From Chlamydia trachomatis (GTDB taxonomy: Bacteria; Chlamydiota; Chlamydiia; Chlamydiales; Rhabdochlamydiaceae), in the NCBI GenBank assembly GCA_945898205.1, contig CAMDHO010000005.1, forward strand, positions 1-63,971: a DNA stretch of 63,971 bases, written 5' to 3'. This document shows positions 17,593-28,261 of the stretch, one piece after another; position 1 is the stretch's first letter; each line of letters opens with the position of its first letter. Below the pieces are notes generated by a model. It was not told the DNA's origin. It worked only from the letters and a program-made list of their open reading frames with translations, and did not search any database. The translations under genes and the position numbers were made by a program.

Positions 17593-19089
17593 TTAGGTTT
17601 TTTTTGAAAAAAATCGATTTAAAAGATCGATTTGACACGCCTCGCTTTGTGAGGACATCCGCCTTGCTTTTATTATAGAACTATTTTCCGATTTTTCTAT
17701 AGCCGATTCTAATAGAGATTCAAGAGTTTGGATCCCTATATCGCTAGTTGAAGTAGATGCTAATCGACGCTTTCTTCTATTCGAAAATTCTTCATCATTG
17801 ATAGTTGATTGTTCCAAAACAGATTTAATACCTTTAGCTTGGAATTTCGTTTTCTCCGCAGAGGAAAGTTCTAATTTTTCGATCTCTTCAAAAAATGCAA
17901 TATATTGCTGCATTTTACTTTCTAATTTGAGTCTTAGGAGTTCTTCTATAGGCTCAGAAGCCGTTCCTTTTAAGATCTCATTTTTTAAAAACTCTTGCAT
18001 AAAGCGAGTTTTTTCTTCTGTAAGCTTACACGTGGACTTTGAACTATACTCTGGTGTCGAAAAACCAAAATCCCATGAATCTTGTTGAGCATTCGTTTCC
18101 TTAGGTTCTGCAAACATCTTAATGTCATATATGCCACCCTGAAGATCTATCGAATCTACCTGGTCTAAATAAGGGGTAAAAAGATCTATCGCCAAACTCC
18201 CCCACTTACATACATCAACAACACCTATATTTTCAGAATCGAACAAATCTTTTATTATAGGATAGGCTAATAATGCTGCAGAAAACAGGATCTCTGATGG
18301 GTTTAAAGAACCTAAAGAAGGAATCTCTGTTATTTCTTTTGACCTTGGATAGAGATAGTCACACAAAATCGATTCTACCTCTGTCTGAGCCTTTGCATCT
18401 TTACATATGTCAGTAAGTAATGCCTTTTCATTCGAAATCGGATTTTTATTACTTATGGCTAACCATTGTGTTATCGCATCTTCTTCATAACGTTCATAAG
18501 GATTTTTATCATCTGGCTTTCTTGTCTTAAGATAGACTGCATTAGATAAAATAACGCGGCTAGTAATAGGGCACCTATATGGGCGCAACGCTTCACAATC
18601 TTGTATCTTATCTGGATCAATCATAGATCGACTTATTGCATATGCCAATGCAGAAGATAGTGCTTTTTTCTCAGGATGCCCTAACTCCTTTAGCTCTTGA
18701 AATTTCAAGCTAATGGTTTTTAAAAAAGCTTCCTCTTGATAGGGTTTAATTTTTGACAGCAGTTGACTGCAAAAAGATAGGACTTTTAAATGCTTTATCT
18801 TTTGTTGAAGAAACCCCTTCATTTCATCTCTTAAAGACTGTAAAACATAAATATTTACCCTGGAGCCCGTAACTTTAGGATGATTAAATAAATCCTGAAC
18901 CAATTGGGCTTTTTTCAATAAATAACAGTCTCTTCTAATTGGTGAAATAACCCTGCAATCTACAATATTTTCTACATACATCTGCCAGTTTTTGATGTCC
19001 GACAAACTATTCAATGGAATATTTAAACTTTGTTGAAAAGATGTTAAAAAGTCTTGCTTTGCAGTTATTGCAGGAACAGATATAGACAT
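17593..19089 (-). CDS. hypothetical protein with U-box-like domain
   Basis: From the ATG at 19089 the product is 498 residues. A TTG start at 19158 would add 23 hydrophobic residues (total 521). Numbered from that TTG, residues 194-252 resemble a U-box, the E2-binding fold of eukaryotic ubiquitin ligases: a Y-R-C-P-I-T opening (194-199), a Y-E-R at 221-223, W232 and N-P-I-S-N at 239-243, with hydrophobic spacing in between. The loop between C-P-I-T and Y-E-R is longer than usual. The rest is helical and charged, with no other domain I know. A role as an effector acting on host ubiquitin is inference. A 12-A tract lies just upstream of the ATG. Confidence 0.65.
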   Translation of the reverse strand: MSISVPAITAKQDFLTSFQQSLNIPLNSLSDIKNWQMYVENIVDCRVISPIRRDCYLLKKAQLVQDLFNHPKVTGSRVNIYVLQSLRDEMKGFLQQKIKHLKVLSFCSQLLSKIKPYQEEAFLKTISLKFQELKELGHPEKKALSSALAYAISRSMIDPDKIQDCEALRPYRCPITSRVILSNAVYLKTRKPDDKNPYERYEEDAITQWLAISNKNPISNEKALLTDICKDAKAQTEVESILCDYLYPRSKEITEIPSLGSLNPSEILFSAALLAYPIIKDLFDSENIGVVDVCKWGSLAIDLFTPYLDQVDSIDLQGGIYDIKMFAEPKETNAQQDSWDFGFSTPEYSSKSTCKLTEEKTRFMQEFLKNEILKGTASEPIEELLRLKLESKMQQYIAFFEEIEKLELSSAEKTKFQAKGIKSVLEQSTINDEEFSNRRKRRLASTSTSDIGIQTLESLLESAIEKSENSSIIKARRMSSQSEACQIDLLNRFFSKKT

Positions 19090-19099
19090 ACATAAACCT

Positions 19100-19111
19100 A
19101 AAAAAAAAAAA
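19100..19111. repeat. 12-A homopolymer at the U-box gene start
   Basis: A run of twelve A (T on the coding strand) lies 11-22 nt upstream of the ATG at 19089 and inside the longer TTG-started frame. Changes in its length would shift the frame of the 23-residue hydrophobic extension, or alter spacing upstream of the ATG. Confidence 0.8.
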
Positions 19112-19158
19112 GAAGCATACACAAAGCAACTAGTTAATTCATACAAAAAACACAACAA

Positions 19159-19893
19159 GAAGAGAGGAATCTCTTGTCCCTATCTAAATTCTGGATTTCA
19201 ACTTAGTAGATGCCTATAAAAAGGACACCTACTTCTGGTTTATTTTATGATATTGGGTGAGGCGACCTAAGCCCAACCCAGGCCTCTCTTAGAACGATGA
19301 GGGAACCTCTTGATTCACACTGCTCCCAATTAAGCAAAACATAATAGATCTGATTTTTATAAGTTACATCTTATATTTTTCTCTTAAGGAGAAGAAAAAG
19401 TCACCATTCCCTCAAGAATTATTTACACATTTTTTTACAGATCCTTTATTGAATTTCTGCTTCTGCTAGAACTATCGGTGTTGGATACTGGTTTGAGGGG
19501 GTTGGTTCGCGGAGGGATGTAGCGGCCTGGGGGCTGTGGGACTCTAGGACGTCTTTGCTAGCCTTACTTTAGACGGCTTCTCCGCTCATAGCACTAGCTG
19601 CCCCCAGCAGTAAGCTAAGGATACTCATCGAGAACATGATTTTTTATTTAAAAAAAACCAATAAAAAAAAAAAACAGCAGAAATCGTATAAGAACAAGAC
19701 TATAAGCTCTCAATAAAAATATAAAGCCATTATTAAAAAAAATTAATATAAACCTATACAAATAAACAGATTACACTCTTAATTTAAATAAAATAAATAA
19801 CTTTATCCTGGAATTTTATCTTTTAAAAAACTTAAAGATTGCTTGAAAGATCTTGATTTCGTATCTTGCGATTAAATAGCAAAAGGTAAAATC
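19159..19893. other. 735-bp non-coding stretch with a broken small gene
   Basis: The left half is mixed sequence with short inverted repeats and no gene I can support. A GC-richer patch at 19446-19637 holds the interrupted small secreted-peptide frame listed separately. The right part, 19640-19890, is extremely AT-rich and probably contains promoter elements for the gene at 19894. I found no RNA gene. Confidence 0.5.
19446..19637 (-). pseudogene. small secreted-peptide gene with internal stop
   Basis: From the ATG at 19637 the frame reads a 22-residue peptide with a hydrophobic leader (S-I-L-S-L-L-L-G-A-A-S-A) that looks like a signal peptide. It then meets TAA at 19569-19571. The same frame continues open for 40 more codons with protein-like, Ser/Pro/Glu-rich composition to a second TAA at 19446-19448. 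Either the gene carries a nonsense mutation in a 63-codon reading frame, or only the short peptide is made. No convincing ribosome binding site is visible. Confidence 0.35.
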
Positions 19894-20265
19894 ATGACTC
19901 AGATTCTTGTTTCAAGAAAAAAAGCAAAAACTATTAGCATTTCCTTGTTTTTAGTAGCACTCGCTATTGTTTCTTATACAGGAGACTGGTGGCCTGGGAT
20001 TATGTTAGCCATAGGCATTCCTCTAGCCTTAAAACAATATCTTTTAGGAAAAAAATATGATGTGCTTATCACTCTAATTGTCTTTGTCGGAGTTTTTCTT
20101 AGCATACATCAAAAACTCTTTTGGCCAATCTTACTACCCGTGTTATTTACCTTAGGTGGAATCTACGTTTTTTTCCGCGATATTATCGAAGAGTCTTCTA
20201 TATCCGAACCGGAACAAGAAGAAGACCTCAATGAAGAAATTGAAGAAACTCAACATAAAAAATAG
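19894..20265 (+). CDS. small hypothetical membrane protein
   Basis: This 123-residue protein has about four hydrophobic segments between residues 14 and 98, with [11 protein letters not shown] in the first hairpin, and a strongly acidic C-terminal tail ([14 protein letters not shown]). The pattern suits a small inner-membrane protein with an acidic cytoplasmic tail. I do not know the family. Its stop lies 8 bp before the aconitase start, so the two are probably cotranscribed, which may only reflect a shared promoter. Confidence 0.75.
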   Translation: MTQILVSRKKAKTISISLFLVALAIVSYTGDWWPGIMLAIGIPLALKQYLLGKKYDVLITLIVFVGVFLSIHQKLFWPILLPVLFTLGGIYVFFRDIIEESSISEPEQEEDLNEEIEETQHKK

Positions 20266-20273
20266 GTGCTTTC

Positions 20274-23150
20274 TTGAGCAAAAAACAACTTTTCCCAAAT
20301 GACCCATTTGATTCCTTAGAGTCGTTGAAAAGCAATCCTAATGCTTTATACTACTCGCTCCCTTCTTTGGGAAAATATTTAGGGAAATCGCTTTCTCGCC
20401 TGCCTATCTCCATTCGCATTATGTTGGAATCCTTATTAAGAAACTGTGACGGAAAACGGGTGAAAAAAGAAGATGTTCTGCGCTTAGCGAATTGGAATGC
20501 CACAAAACCTGATGAAAAAGATGTGCCTCTTATTTTATCTCGCGTAATCTTACAAGACTTCACAGGAGTCCCTCTACTTGTTGACCTTGCTGCAATGAGA
20601 GATGCTGTTGCCTTACAAGGTCTAGATCCTCAAATCATAGAACCTATTGTTCCTGTAGATCTTGTTATAGACCACTCCGTACAAGTAGACCGATCAGGAA
20701 CTCAAGATGCTTTCTTATTTAATTTAGAAATTGAGTTTCAAAGAAATCAAGAACGATATGAATTTTTACGCTGGGGACAAGATGCTTTTAAAACATTTAA
20801 TGTTGTCCCACCTGGAATCGGAATTGTTCACCAAGTTAATTTAGAGTATTTAGCCTCTGTTATAAGAAACGAATATGTAGGCCCTTACAACCTTCTTTAC
20901 TTTGATACTCTTGTAGGAACCGACTCTCACACGACTATGATCAACGGGCTAGGCGTTCTAGGCTGGGGAGTAGGCGGTATCGAAGCAGAAGCTGCCATGT
21001 TAGGGCAACCTTATTTTTTTCAAACACCTGAAGTGGTAGGTGTTCACCTTTTTGGATCTTTACAAGAAGGGGTAACAGCTACTGATCTTACTCTACGCAT
21101 TACAGAACTTCTTCGAAAAGAAAAAGTAGTTGGAAAATTTGTAGAATTTTTTGGAGAAGGAGCTTCTACTTTAAGTGTTGCAGATCGAGCTACCATTGGA
21201 AATATGGCACCGGAATACGGAGCCACTATGGGATTCTTCCCTGTCGACTATAAAACACTAGAATACCTAACTCTAACAGGCAGAGATCCTCTACACATCC
21301 AACTTGTTCAAGAATATTTAGAAGAACAAAAAATGTTTGGTATCCCTAAAAAAGGAGAAATCGACTTCTCTAAAACTGTAGAACTTGACCTTTCATCTAT
21401 TACACCTTGCATTTCCGGACCTAAAAGACCCCAAGACCGCATTGATCTCTGTGATGTTAAAAACTCGTTTAAAAAGATTTTAGCAGCTCCTATTGAAGCT
21501 GGTGGCTATGGAAAACCTTCTTCTAAAAAAATATTCGTTCACTCCGAAGGCAATTTCCATATTCAAGAACCCCATATTACAGGCGGGACCTCTTCTCTTA
21601 ACGAACAAGACAACGCTTCCTTTAGTGAATCCGAAATGGTTACAAATCGACCTTCTACAGGAGGAATCATTAACCCTGGATATACACAACACCTTTCTTG
21701 TGACATTCTTTTAGATCATGGATCCATTGTTATTGCCGCCATTACAAGTTGTACTAATACAAGCAATCCTCACGTAATGATTGCTGCCGGGCTTTTAGCA
21801 AAAAAAGCATTAGAAAGAGGATTGTCTATCAACCCTAAAGTAAAAACAAGCTTAGCACCCGGGTCTCGAGTAGTAACCGACTATCTTCAAAAAGCTGATT
21901 TACAAAAGCATTTAGATATTTTAGGATTTCAGCTAGTCGCTTATGGCTGTACAACATGCATAGGAAATAGCGGGCCCTTAGATGAAAACATTGAAAGCGC
22001 CATCAAAGAACACGATCTGGTTACAGCAAGCGTCTTAAGTGGCAATCGTAATTTTGAAGCAAGAATTCATGGAGCTGTTAAAGCTAATTTTTTAATGTCC
22101 CCTCCTTTAGTGATTGCCTTTGCATTAGCTGGCCGTATAGACATCGATTTTACAACCGATCCTATTGCTTATAATAACGAAGGACTTCCTGTTTTTTTAA
22201 AAGAAATTTGGCCCTCCGACAAGGAAATAGCAGACACAATACAGAACGCTCTTTCTCCTGAGACTTTTAAACAACGCTACTCAGGGACCCTAGAAAGTTC
22301 TCCTTTATGGACGAAAATTACAGGAAAAAAAGGAGCGGAATATAATTGGCAAACTAACAGCACCTATATTCAAAGACCTCCTTTCTTCGATGCCTTTTCC
22401 TTAGAAACTCCTAAAAAAAAACAGCCATTAAGACATATGAAACCTCTTGCTCTTTTTGGGGATTCCATTACAACAGACCACATTTCACCAGCTGGCAATT
22501 TTAAAGCCAGTTCCCCAGCTGGTGAATATTTAATTTCTATGGGAATAGAAGAAAACGATTTTAATAGTTATGGAAGTCGCAGAGGAAATCATAATATCAT
22601 GATGAGAGGAACCTTTGCTAACGTACGCATTAAAAACCTTATGATGAATGGCAAAGAAGGTGGTTGGACAAAGGTAATGCCAGAAGGAACTGAAATGTCC
22701 ATTTTTAATGCATGTCAAATCTATGGCAAAAGGAACACCCCTCTTATAATTTTTGCAGGAAAGGATTATGGGATGGGAAGCTCTAGAGACTGGGCAGCAA
22801 AAGGCACTGCTCTTTTAGGGGTGCGAGTTGTCGTCGCTGAAAGCTTTGAAAGAATCCATCGTAGCAATCTAGTTGGAATGGGAGTTCTTCCTCTTCAATT
22901 TAAAGAAGGAGAAACTCTTAAAACATTCAATCTTACAGGAAATGAAGAATTTCATTTAACTGGATTAGAAGAAAAAATTTCGCCACATCAAGAAGTTACC
23001 TTAGAAATTGTAAGAGAAGATGGTTCTATTCAAAAAGCGCAGCTAATCTTAAGGCTCGACACTTCCACCGATGTAGAATACTATCTCCATGGAGGGATTT
23101 TGCCTTATGTTCTGCGTCAAATTGTTCAAAATTTAGAAATCACTTCTTAA
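20274..23150 (+). CDS. acnA: aconitate hydratase (AcnA type)
   Basis: Aconitase interconverts citrate and isocitrate in the TCA cycle with a [4Fe-4S] cluster. The protein has 958 residues. The three cluster cysteines are visible in I-T-S-C-T-N-T-S (near residue 493) and [10 protein letters not shown] (near 559). The C-terminal swivel domain with [13 protein letters not shown] and S-S-R-D-W-A-A-K-G is intact. AcnA proteins are usually about 890 residues; the extra length includes a region around residues 415-475. The start is TTG at 20274 with an AGG site 8-10 nt upstream, and no closer ATG fits the family. The 3' end overlaps the convergent transporter remnant by 18 bp. Confidence 0.96.
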   Translation: MSKKQLFPNDPFDSLESLKSNPNALYYSLPSLGKYLGKSLSRLPISIRIMLESLLRNCDGKRVKKEDVLRLANWNATKPDEKDVPLILSRVILQDFTGVPLLVDLAAMRDAVALQGLDPQIIEPIVPVDLVIDHSVQVDRSGTQDAFLFNLEIEFQRNQERYEFLRWGQDAFKTFNVVPPGIGIVHQVNLEYLASVIRNEYVGPYNLLYFDTLVGTDSHTTMINGLGVLGWGVGGIEAEAAMLGQPYFFQTPEVVGVHLFGSLQEGVTATDLTLRITELLRKEKVVGKFVEFFGEGASTLSVADRATIGNMAPEYGATMGFFPVDYKTLEYLTLTGRDPLHIQLVQEYLEEQKMFGIPKKGEIDFSKTVELDLSSITPCISGPKRPQDRIDLCDVKNSFKKILAAPIEAGGYGKPSSKKIFVHSEGNFHIQEPHITGGTSSLNEQDNASFSESEMVTNRPSTGGIINPGYTQHLSCDILLDHGSIVIAAITSCTNTSNPHVMIAAGLLAKKALERGLSINPKVKTSLAPGSRVVTDYLQKADLQKHLDILGFQLVAYGCTTCIGNSGPLDENIESAIKEHDLVTASVLSGNRNFEARIHGAVKANFLMSPPLVIAFALAGRIDIDFTTDPIAYNNEGLPVFLKEIWPSDKEIADTIQNALSPETFKQRYSGTLESSPLWTKITGKKGAEYNWQTNSTYIQRPPFFDAFSLETPKKKQPLRHMKPLALFGDSITTDHISPAGNFKASSPAGEYLISMGIEENDFNSYGSRRGNHNIMMRGTFANVRIKNLMMNGKEGGWTKVMPEGTEMSIFNACQIYGKRNTPLIIFAGKDYGMGSSRDWAAKGTALLGVRVVVAESFERIHRSNLVGMGVLPLQFKEGETLKTFNLTGNEEFHLTGLEEKISPHQEVTLEIVREDGSIQKAQLILRLDTSTDVEYYLHGGILPYVLRQIVQNLEITS

Positions 23151-24247
23151 CGCAAAAAACTCATCTCCCTTATTTAAAAACAGAGAAGACTTCTTAGAAG
23201 TTTTCTCTAAAAACCCTATCATACTCGGTAAAATAACGGCAAGTAAACTGAGAGAAATAGCCGCAAAACCAAGAGCAAAAACAAACCCTGTCGGATAAAA
23301 CAAAGAAAAAATCAGTGGAATAGAAAATGTTATACGAGCTACTTTTAGTTTTTCACCAACAGTCTTCTTGCAGCCAACTTCTTTAACAAACCATTCCGAT
23401 ATATAATCAAATAGTCCGAGAGCCACACCTAAAAAAGAAGTTGCAATAGCTAGAAAGGCAAAAGTATCCGCTAAAATGGAAAAGTAAGGACGTCCTGTTG
23501 ATTGAGTTAACTGAGAAATAAACAATCCCACATCACCAGATGCTTTAAAAGTAGATCCAAGAACACCTAGACTAACTGTTTGCCAAAGAATGTATAGGAC
23601 AAGAGGTAGTAAGCTCCCTATAATGATAGTCAAATAGAAGTTTTTTTTATTTCCATGTAAGTATCCAATTAAACTTGGTAAACTCCCATGAAAACCAAAA
23701 GAGGTAAAAAACACAGGAATTGCTTCTAGAAACGTAAAAGTTGAGGTCTCCTTAGACGCGCTTAAATAAGAACCTTTGACAAAGGGAATAAGCCCAAAAA
23801 TCATCACTGAAAAGACTATGATTTTAATTATAAAAAGTATGCGGTTGGTATAATCTACTATCTTTGTATATGCAGTTACACATACTCCAAAAACCAAAGT
23901 ATATACGATAGATGATAGTGAGGAATTCCACTTAATTTCTTGATGTAAAATAGAACTTCCGCCGGAGATATATGCCGCTAAAAGAGACCAAAAAAGAACT
24001 AGACGACTAATTCCAGCCAGATGCTTAGCCCATGGGCCTAACCGATTTTTTGCAATAGCGGCAATACTCTGTCCCTTCCTCTCGCTAATTTCTACCGTTA
24101 GAATCGCTCCTATAACCATAAGACAGCAAGTAAAATTATACTTTTTGAAAACCCCAATTGAACGGAACTCATGGGTAAAGCTAACATCCCAGCAGCGCTC
24201 GTCGTTCCCAAAATCAGTAAACTAGCTCCAATAACTCGTTAACGCAT
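23133..24247 (-). pseudogene. tyrP: aromatic amino acid transporter, N-terminus broken
   Basis: The intact part (23133-24119, 328 codons) encodes about nine membrane helices of the TyrP/Mtr family, proton-coupled carriers for tyrosine or tryptophan. The family is about 400 residues, so the first helix is missing. It can be read just upstream in another frame (R-V-I-G-A-S-L-L-I-L-G-T-T-S-A-A-G-M-L-A-L-P), followed by a 1-nt frame change near 24115. The ATG at 24247 is followed after one codon by TAA (24239-24241). Two lesions in 130 bp suggest a decaying gene. Translation from the internal ATG at 24119 would give a transporter lacking helix 1, probably inactive. Confidence 0.75.
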
Positions 24248-24306
24248 TTTCCATCCACAACTAAAAGCCTAAGCGGCTATATCACTAAATTGATGACTTT
24301 ACAATT

Positions 24307-25323
<1,017 letters not shown>

Positions 25324-25384
25324 TTAGATTCATTGATAGGAAATAAAAACACAAAGTCGATTTTAGAGCAATTTGGATCTTTCT

Positions 25385-26281
25385 CTATTTAATGCCACTG
25401 TCTTTTTTATTTTGGATAATGATCCAATCTTCTGGAAAAAGGTCTTTTACCATTTCATCATTATTATATGGTAAGGCAAACCAAGGATTTGGAATAAAAA
25501 CAACCTTATTTGGATCCCTAGAAAGCCATGCAGCCCACCAGCCAAATGTAGAATTAGAAATAATAAAGGACTTACAAAAAACTAGAGAATAAAAGGACTC
25601 AATATAGCTTGAACTATCTTCATAAATAATATTTTCAGCAAGACCTTCGGTACACTTTCTGGCATAACTTGGATTATTAGAAGAAACTAGGAAAATTGTG
25701 TCTTTTGGGAATTTAGCCATTGCGGCTTCATAATAAGACCGTCTTACAGTGTTGTGATTTTTACCATACATTTTGTCTAGGCGATAATCTCTAATTTGAA
25801 CTCCAACAACTAGGACCTCGGAATCTAAGAAAGGGTATTTAGAAAAAATCCTTTCTTTCATTCCTTGCGGAGGAGAGAAAAGTTCTAAAATCTCACTTCT
25901 TCTGTGCTTAAAATATTTATCCGACTGAAAATACCCTTCTAATTCAATAGATTGGGCAACAGGAATTTCTGTATAGTTAAAGCTAGGCTGCTTCCATTGG
26001 ATGTAAGAAGACTGCAAATCATAGCTATTTATCTTAGAAAGAAAAATAGCTTTCGCATTATATGGAATATTATCTTTTGACTTCTGAACCAGATCAGGGA
26101 TTGTCAGAGCTAAATTATTATCTAAAGAATACGCATATGCCGTTGCAATTTCAAAAAGCTGATTTCCAAACTGTCCACTTAACTGAACTGAAACATGTCC
26201 TAAAGGAACATTATCTTCTTCTATATGGTTTGCATATGCGTGCGAAAACAATAAAATAAAAAAATAAAAAACATAACCCAT
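25385..26281 (-). CDS. GT11 fucosyltransferase-like protein with signal peptide
   Basis: The 298-residue protein has the blocks of glycosyltransferase family 11 (alpha-1,2-fucosyltransferases): Q-F-G-N-Q-L-F (residues 37-43) near the N-terminus, a V-Q-I-R-D-Y-R segment for the H-x-R-R-x-D-Y-type sugar-nucleotide site, and the C-terminal S-N-S-T-F-G-W-W-A-A-W-L signature. The His of the second block is Gln here. Residues 1-18 form a clear signal peptide (Y-V-F-Y-F-F-I-L-L-F-S-H-A-Y-A). Bacterial GT11 enzymes are usually cytoplasmic, so export is odd. A GGGGAGG site precedes the ATG. Donor and acceptor cannot be read from the sequence. Confidence 0.85.
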   Translation of the reverse strand: MGYVFYFFILLFSHAYANHIEEDNVPLGHVSVQLSGQFGNQLFEIATAYAYSLDNNLALTIPDLVQKSKDNIPYNAKAIFLSKINSYDLQSSYIQWKQPSFNYTEIPVAQSIELEGYFQSDKYFKHRRSEILELFSPPQGMKERIFSKYPFLDSEVLVVGVQIRDYRLDKMYGKNHNTVRRSYYEAAMAKFPKDTIFLVSSNNPSYARKCTEGLAENIIYEDSSSYIESFYSLVFCKSFIISNSTFGWWAAWLSRDPNKVVFIPNPWFALPYNNDEMVKDLFPEDWIIIQNKKDSGIK

Positions 26282-26299
26282 AATAACCTCCCCTATTTT

Positions 26300-26503
26300 T
26301 CAAATGGGAAGCCAGCATTCCTGAACTTTACTTTTTCTACAAGAGCTTAAAACAGCTCTTAGCAAACTGAGCCGTCTAGGACCCCTTCCGTCATTTCCTT
26401 CCTGCATATTTTCTCTAGGCGCAGATATGTTTTCAGGTTGCTCTCCCACTAATAAAGAACACACTACAGACAACACAGCACCGGATTCAATTAGAACGTT
26501 CAT
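26300..26503 (-). CDS. possible small exported peptide
   Basis: From the ATG at 26503 the product is 67 residues. It starts with a hydrophobic stretch (V-L-I-E-S-G-A-V-L-S-V-V-C-S-L-L-V-G) followed by a polar, Arg-rich tail. An upstream in-frame start at 26536 would add 11 residues including a K-K-K-K run. It lies on the same strand and 19 bp upstream of the fucosyltransferase-like gene. I do not recognise it, and evidence for translation is limited to composition and position. Confidence 0.35.
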   Translation of the reverse strand: MNVLIESGAVLSVVCSLLVGEQPENISAPRENMQEGNDGRGPRRLSLLRAVLSSCRKSKVQECWLPI

Positions 26504-26558
26504 CTTCTTTTTTTTGAGGAGATAAATATCTATCATACTAGCAAGACATTAAAAACAA

Positions 26559-27698
26559 TTAAACCATAGGATCTGTAGTTCGAATGATTTGGTCTACACC
26601 ATCTTCTACTTTCTGAATAATGTCTAGCGTATTTCTAGAAAAGTTAAAAGGGATAAAATCTGTTTGAATGAATTCACTTATACGTCTAGCTACAGTTTGA
26701 AAATAAGATTTCCCATAAGGGGGGGTATCTAGAGCTACTTTTTCACTTGCTAAAGCTATTTTTATAAGATCATTTTGAATCACTAATAAAGATCCTCTAT
26801 CCGTTAAAGGAGAATGAGTGGCTTCATAATCAAATAAGGCCCCTCTTTCTTTGACAGTTTGGAGGAATTTTTTCATTGGCGAATGCACTCCATCTCCCCC
26901 ATCTTTTCTAAAGCAAAGATAAGAATTCGAATGATAAGCGTTGCTAATCTGTCCTATCCGGTGAGAAAAAACTGGAAGCATTCCGAACTTTGAAATGACT
27001 CTGTCTGGACTTTCAAAAATTCCAGCGTGAGTAAATTTATTTGACAGGTTATTGATATAGAGAATGAGATCCCCGGCAATAGGATCGGTTACAATTTCGT
27101 AATTCCAATCATTCAATAAACCTATAACTTCTTTTTTTTCTAGAGTAAAAAAGGGGGAATCGACCCTCTCTCCTTTAATCCATGGCATTATACGAGGTTC
27201 TTTAAGGATATAGAACGCGTATTCTGCACATCTATGAACTAACGATCCTTTAGCTAAACGAGAATAATAGTTAGTTTCATCTATATCTAATGCTTTTAAA
27301 TCATTAGAAGAAAGCATGAAATTAAGATCGATGATTTTTATCAAATTTGGCGAAGCAACTTCATCCAAAAGCTCTACAAAAGTGGATTCCAAGGCTATTC
27401 CAAGAGATTTTAAGTCTTTATACTTGTTTTTTATAAGCAGTTCAATTCGAGACGCAAGTAACTCTTGAGCTCTTCGCATAACTTCCGGAGAAGGATTCTC
27501 TTTTTCTGAAAGAGACTTATAAGCTCGAACTTGGAAAGCATCGAGAAAAGATTGACAGTCTCGAGCAGTAGAAATCTTATTTTCTATTAGCATTTGAGGC
27601 AACACTTTAAGCGCCTTTACTAGATAAGGAAAAAGAGGCATTGCTAATACAAAAGACGGCTCTTCAACAAAAAACTTAACACAGTTACTTACATTCAT
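26559..27698 (-). CDS. hypothetical protein, NlpC/P60-like C-terminal half
   Basis: I do not recognise the family, but residues 150-265 of this 379-residue protein have the pattern of papain-like NlpC/P60 or CHAP amidases. There is a helix with Cys157 (H-R-C-A-E-Y-A-F), then D-P-I-A-G-D-L-I-L-Y, then Phe-Thr-His224-Ala-Gly-Ile and a possible third residue, His246 (V-F-S-H-R-I-G). The first 150 residues are helical and of unknown role. No convincing signal peptide is present. If active it would be a cysteine hydrolase acting on peptidoglycan peptides or on a host substrate. It lies upstream of two other minus-strand genes for exported products. Confidence 0.65.
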   Translation of the reverse strand: MNVSNCVKFFVEEPSFVLAMPLFPYLVKALKVLPQMLIENKISTARDCQSFLDAFQVRAYKSLSEKENPSPEVMRRAQELLASRIELLIKNKYKDLKSLGIALESTFVELLDEVASPNLIKIIDLNFMLSSNDLKALDIDETNYYSRLAKGSLVHRCAEYAFYILKEPRIMPWIKGERVDSPFFTLEKKEVIGLLNDWNYEIVTDPIAGDLILYINNLSNKFTHAGIFESPDRVISKFGMLPVFSHRIGQISNAYHSNSYLCFRKDGGDGVHSPMKKFLQTVKERGALFDYEATHSPLTDRGSLLVIQNDLIKIALASEKVALDTPPYGKSYFQTVARRISEFIQTDFIPFNFSRNTLDIIQKVEDGVDQIIRTTDPMV

Positions 27699-28261
27699 TT
27701 AATAAAAAAACCTCTATCGATTAATTAAAGTTAAACTTTATAACAAAAAAAAACAAATTAACTTTTTTAATAAAACATGAAACATAGCACCATTACTAAT
27801 ATATATAGGACGTGGATGCTACAAATTAAGCTAAACCGTTCGACCCCCTCATGGGTTCCCTTAGAACACTCGCAGACTTCAACTTCTACTACTCCACTAA
27901 AAGTACACAAGGCCGTTGTATTTTCGGATGCTTTAAAATCTAACCAAGTCCCTACTACTGCTCACGTTAAAACTTCGTCACCGAATACCCCTCACCTTGA
28001 AAAGCAATCCTCGTTCAACCCATCCTGTCTTAATTAAAAAATTCATGTCTTATTTACTGACATTTCCTGAAATCACTCGAAACTATACCGTTACGAAAAA
28101 GAAAAAACATCCACTTCTATCCAGGCTCAAGAATCAATATTTTCCTCACTATTCAAAGAAATATACCGATCATTAAATAGATTTTTCTCAGATGACATCG
28201 TTGTACTTATATTTATTATCAGAAAATAATTTAAAACCATTAATAAGTAAGTAGAATACAA
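27699..28261. other. AT-rich intergenic region around one small gene
   Basis: Apart from the small plus-strand frame at 27777-28037, this stretch holds no gene I can support. A minus-strand 67-codon frame at 28127-28330 has one hydrophobic segment but starts with TTG, has no ribosome binding site and is antisense to the gene remnant at 28262. Confidence 0.4.
27777..28037 (+). CDS. small protein with K-x-V-x-F-S-D motif
   Basis: This 86-residue protein is Ser/Thr/Pro-rich and looks disordered. Residues 45-51 read K-A-V-V-F-S-D after T-P-L-K-V-H. The motif and its preceding S/T-P-x-K context match the motifs in the genes at 8693-9184 and 9251-9703. It again fits the [RK]-x-V-x-F docking pattern for protein phosphatase 1. 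No ribosome binding site is visible, so expression is uncertain, but the motif match argues against a random frame. Confidence 0.45.
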   Translation: MKHSTITNIYRTWMLQIKLNRSTPSWVPLEHSQTSTSTTPLKVHKAVVFSDALKSNQVPTTAHVKTSSPNTPHLEKQSSFNPSCLN

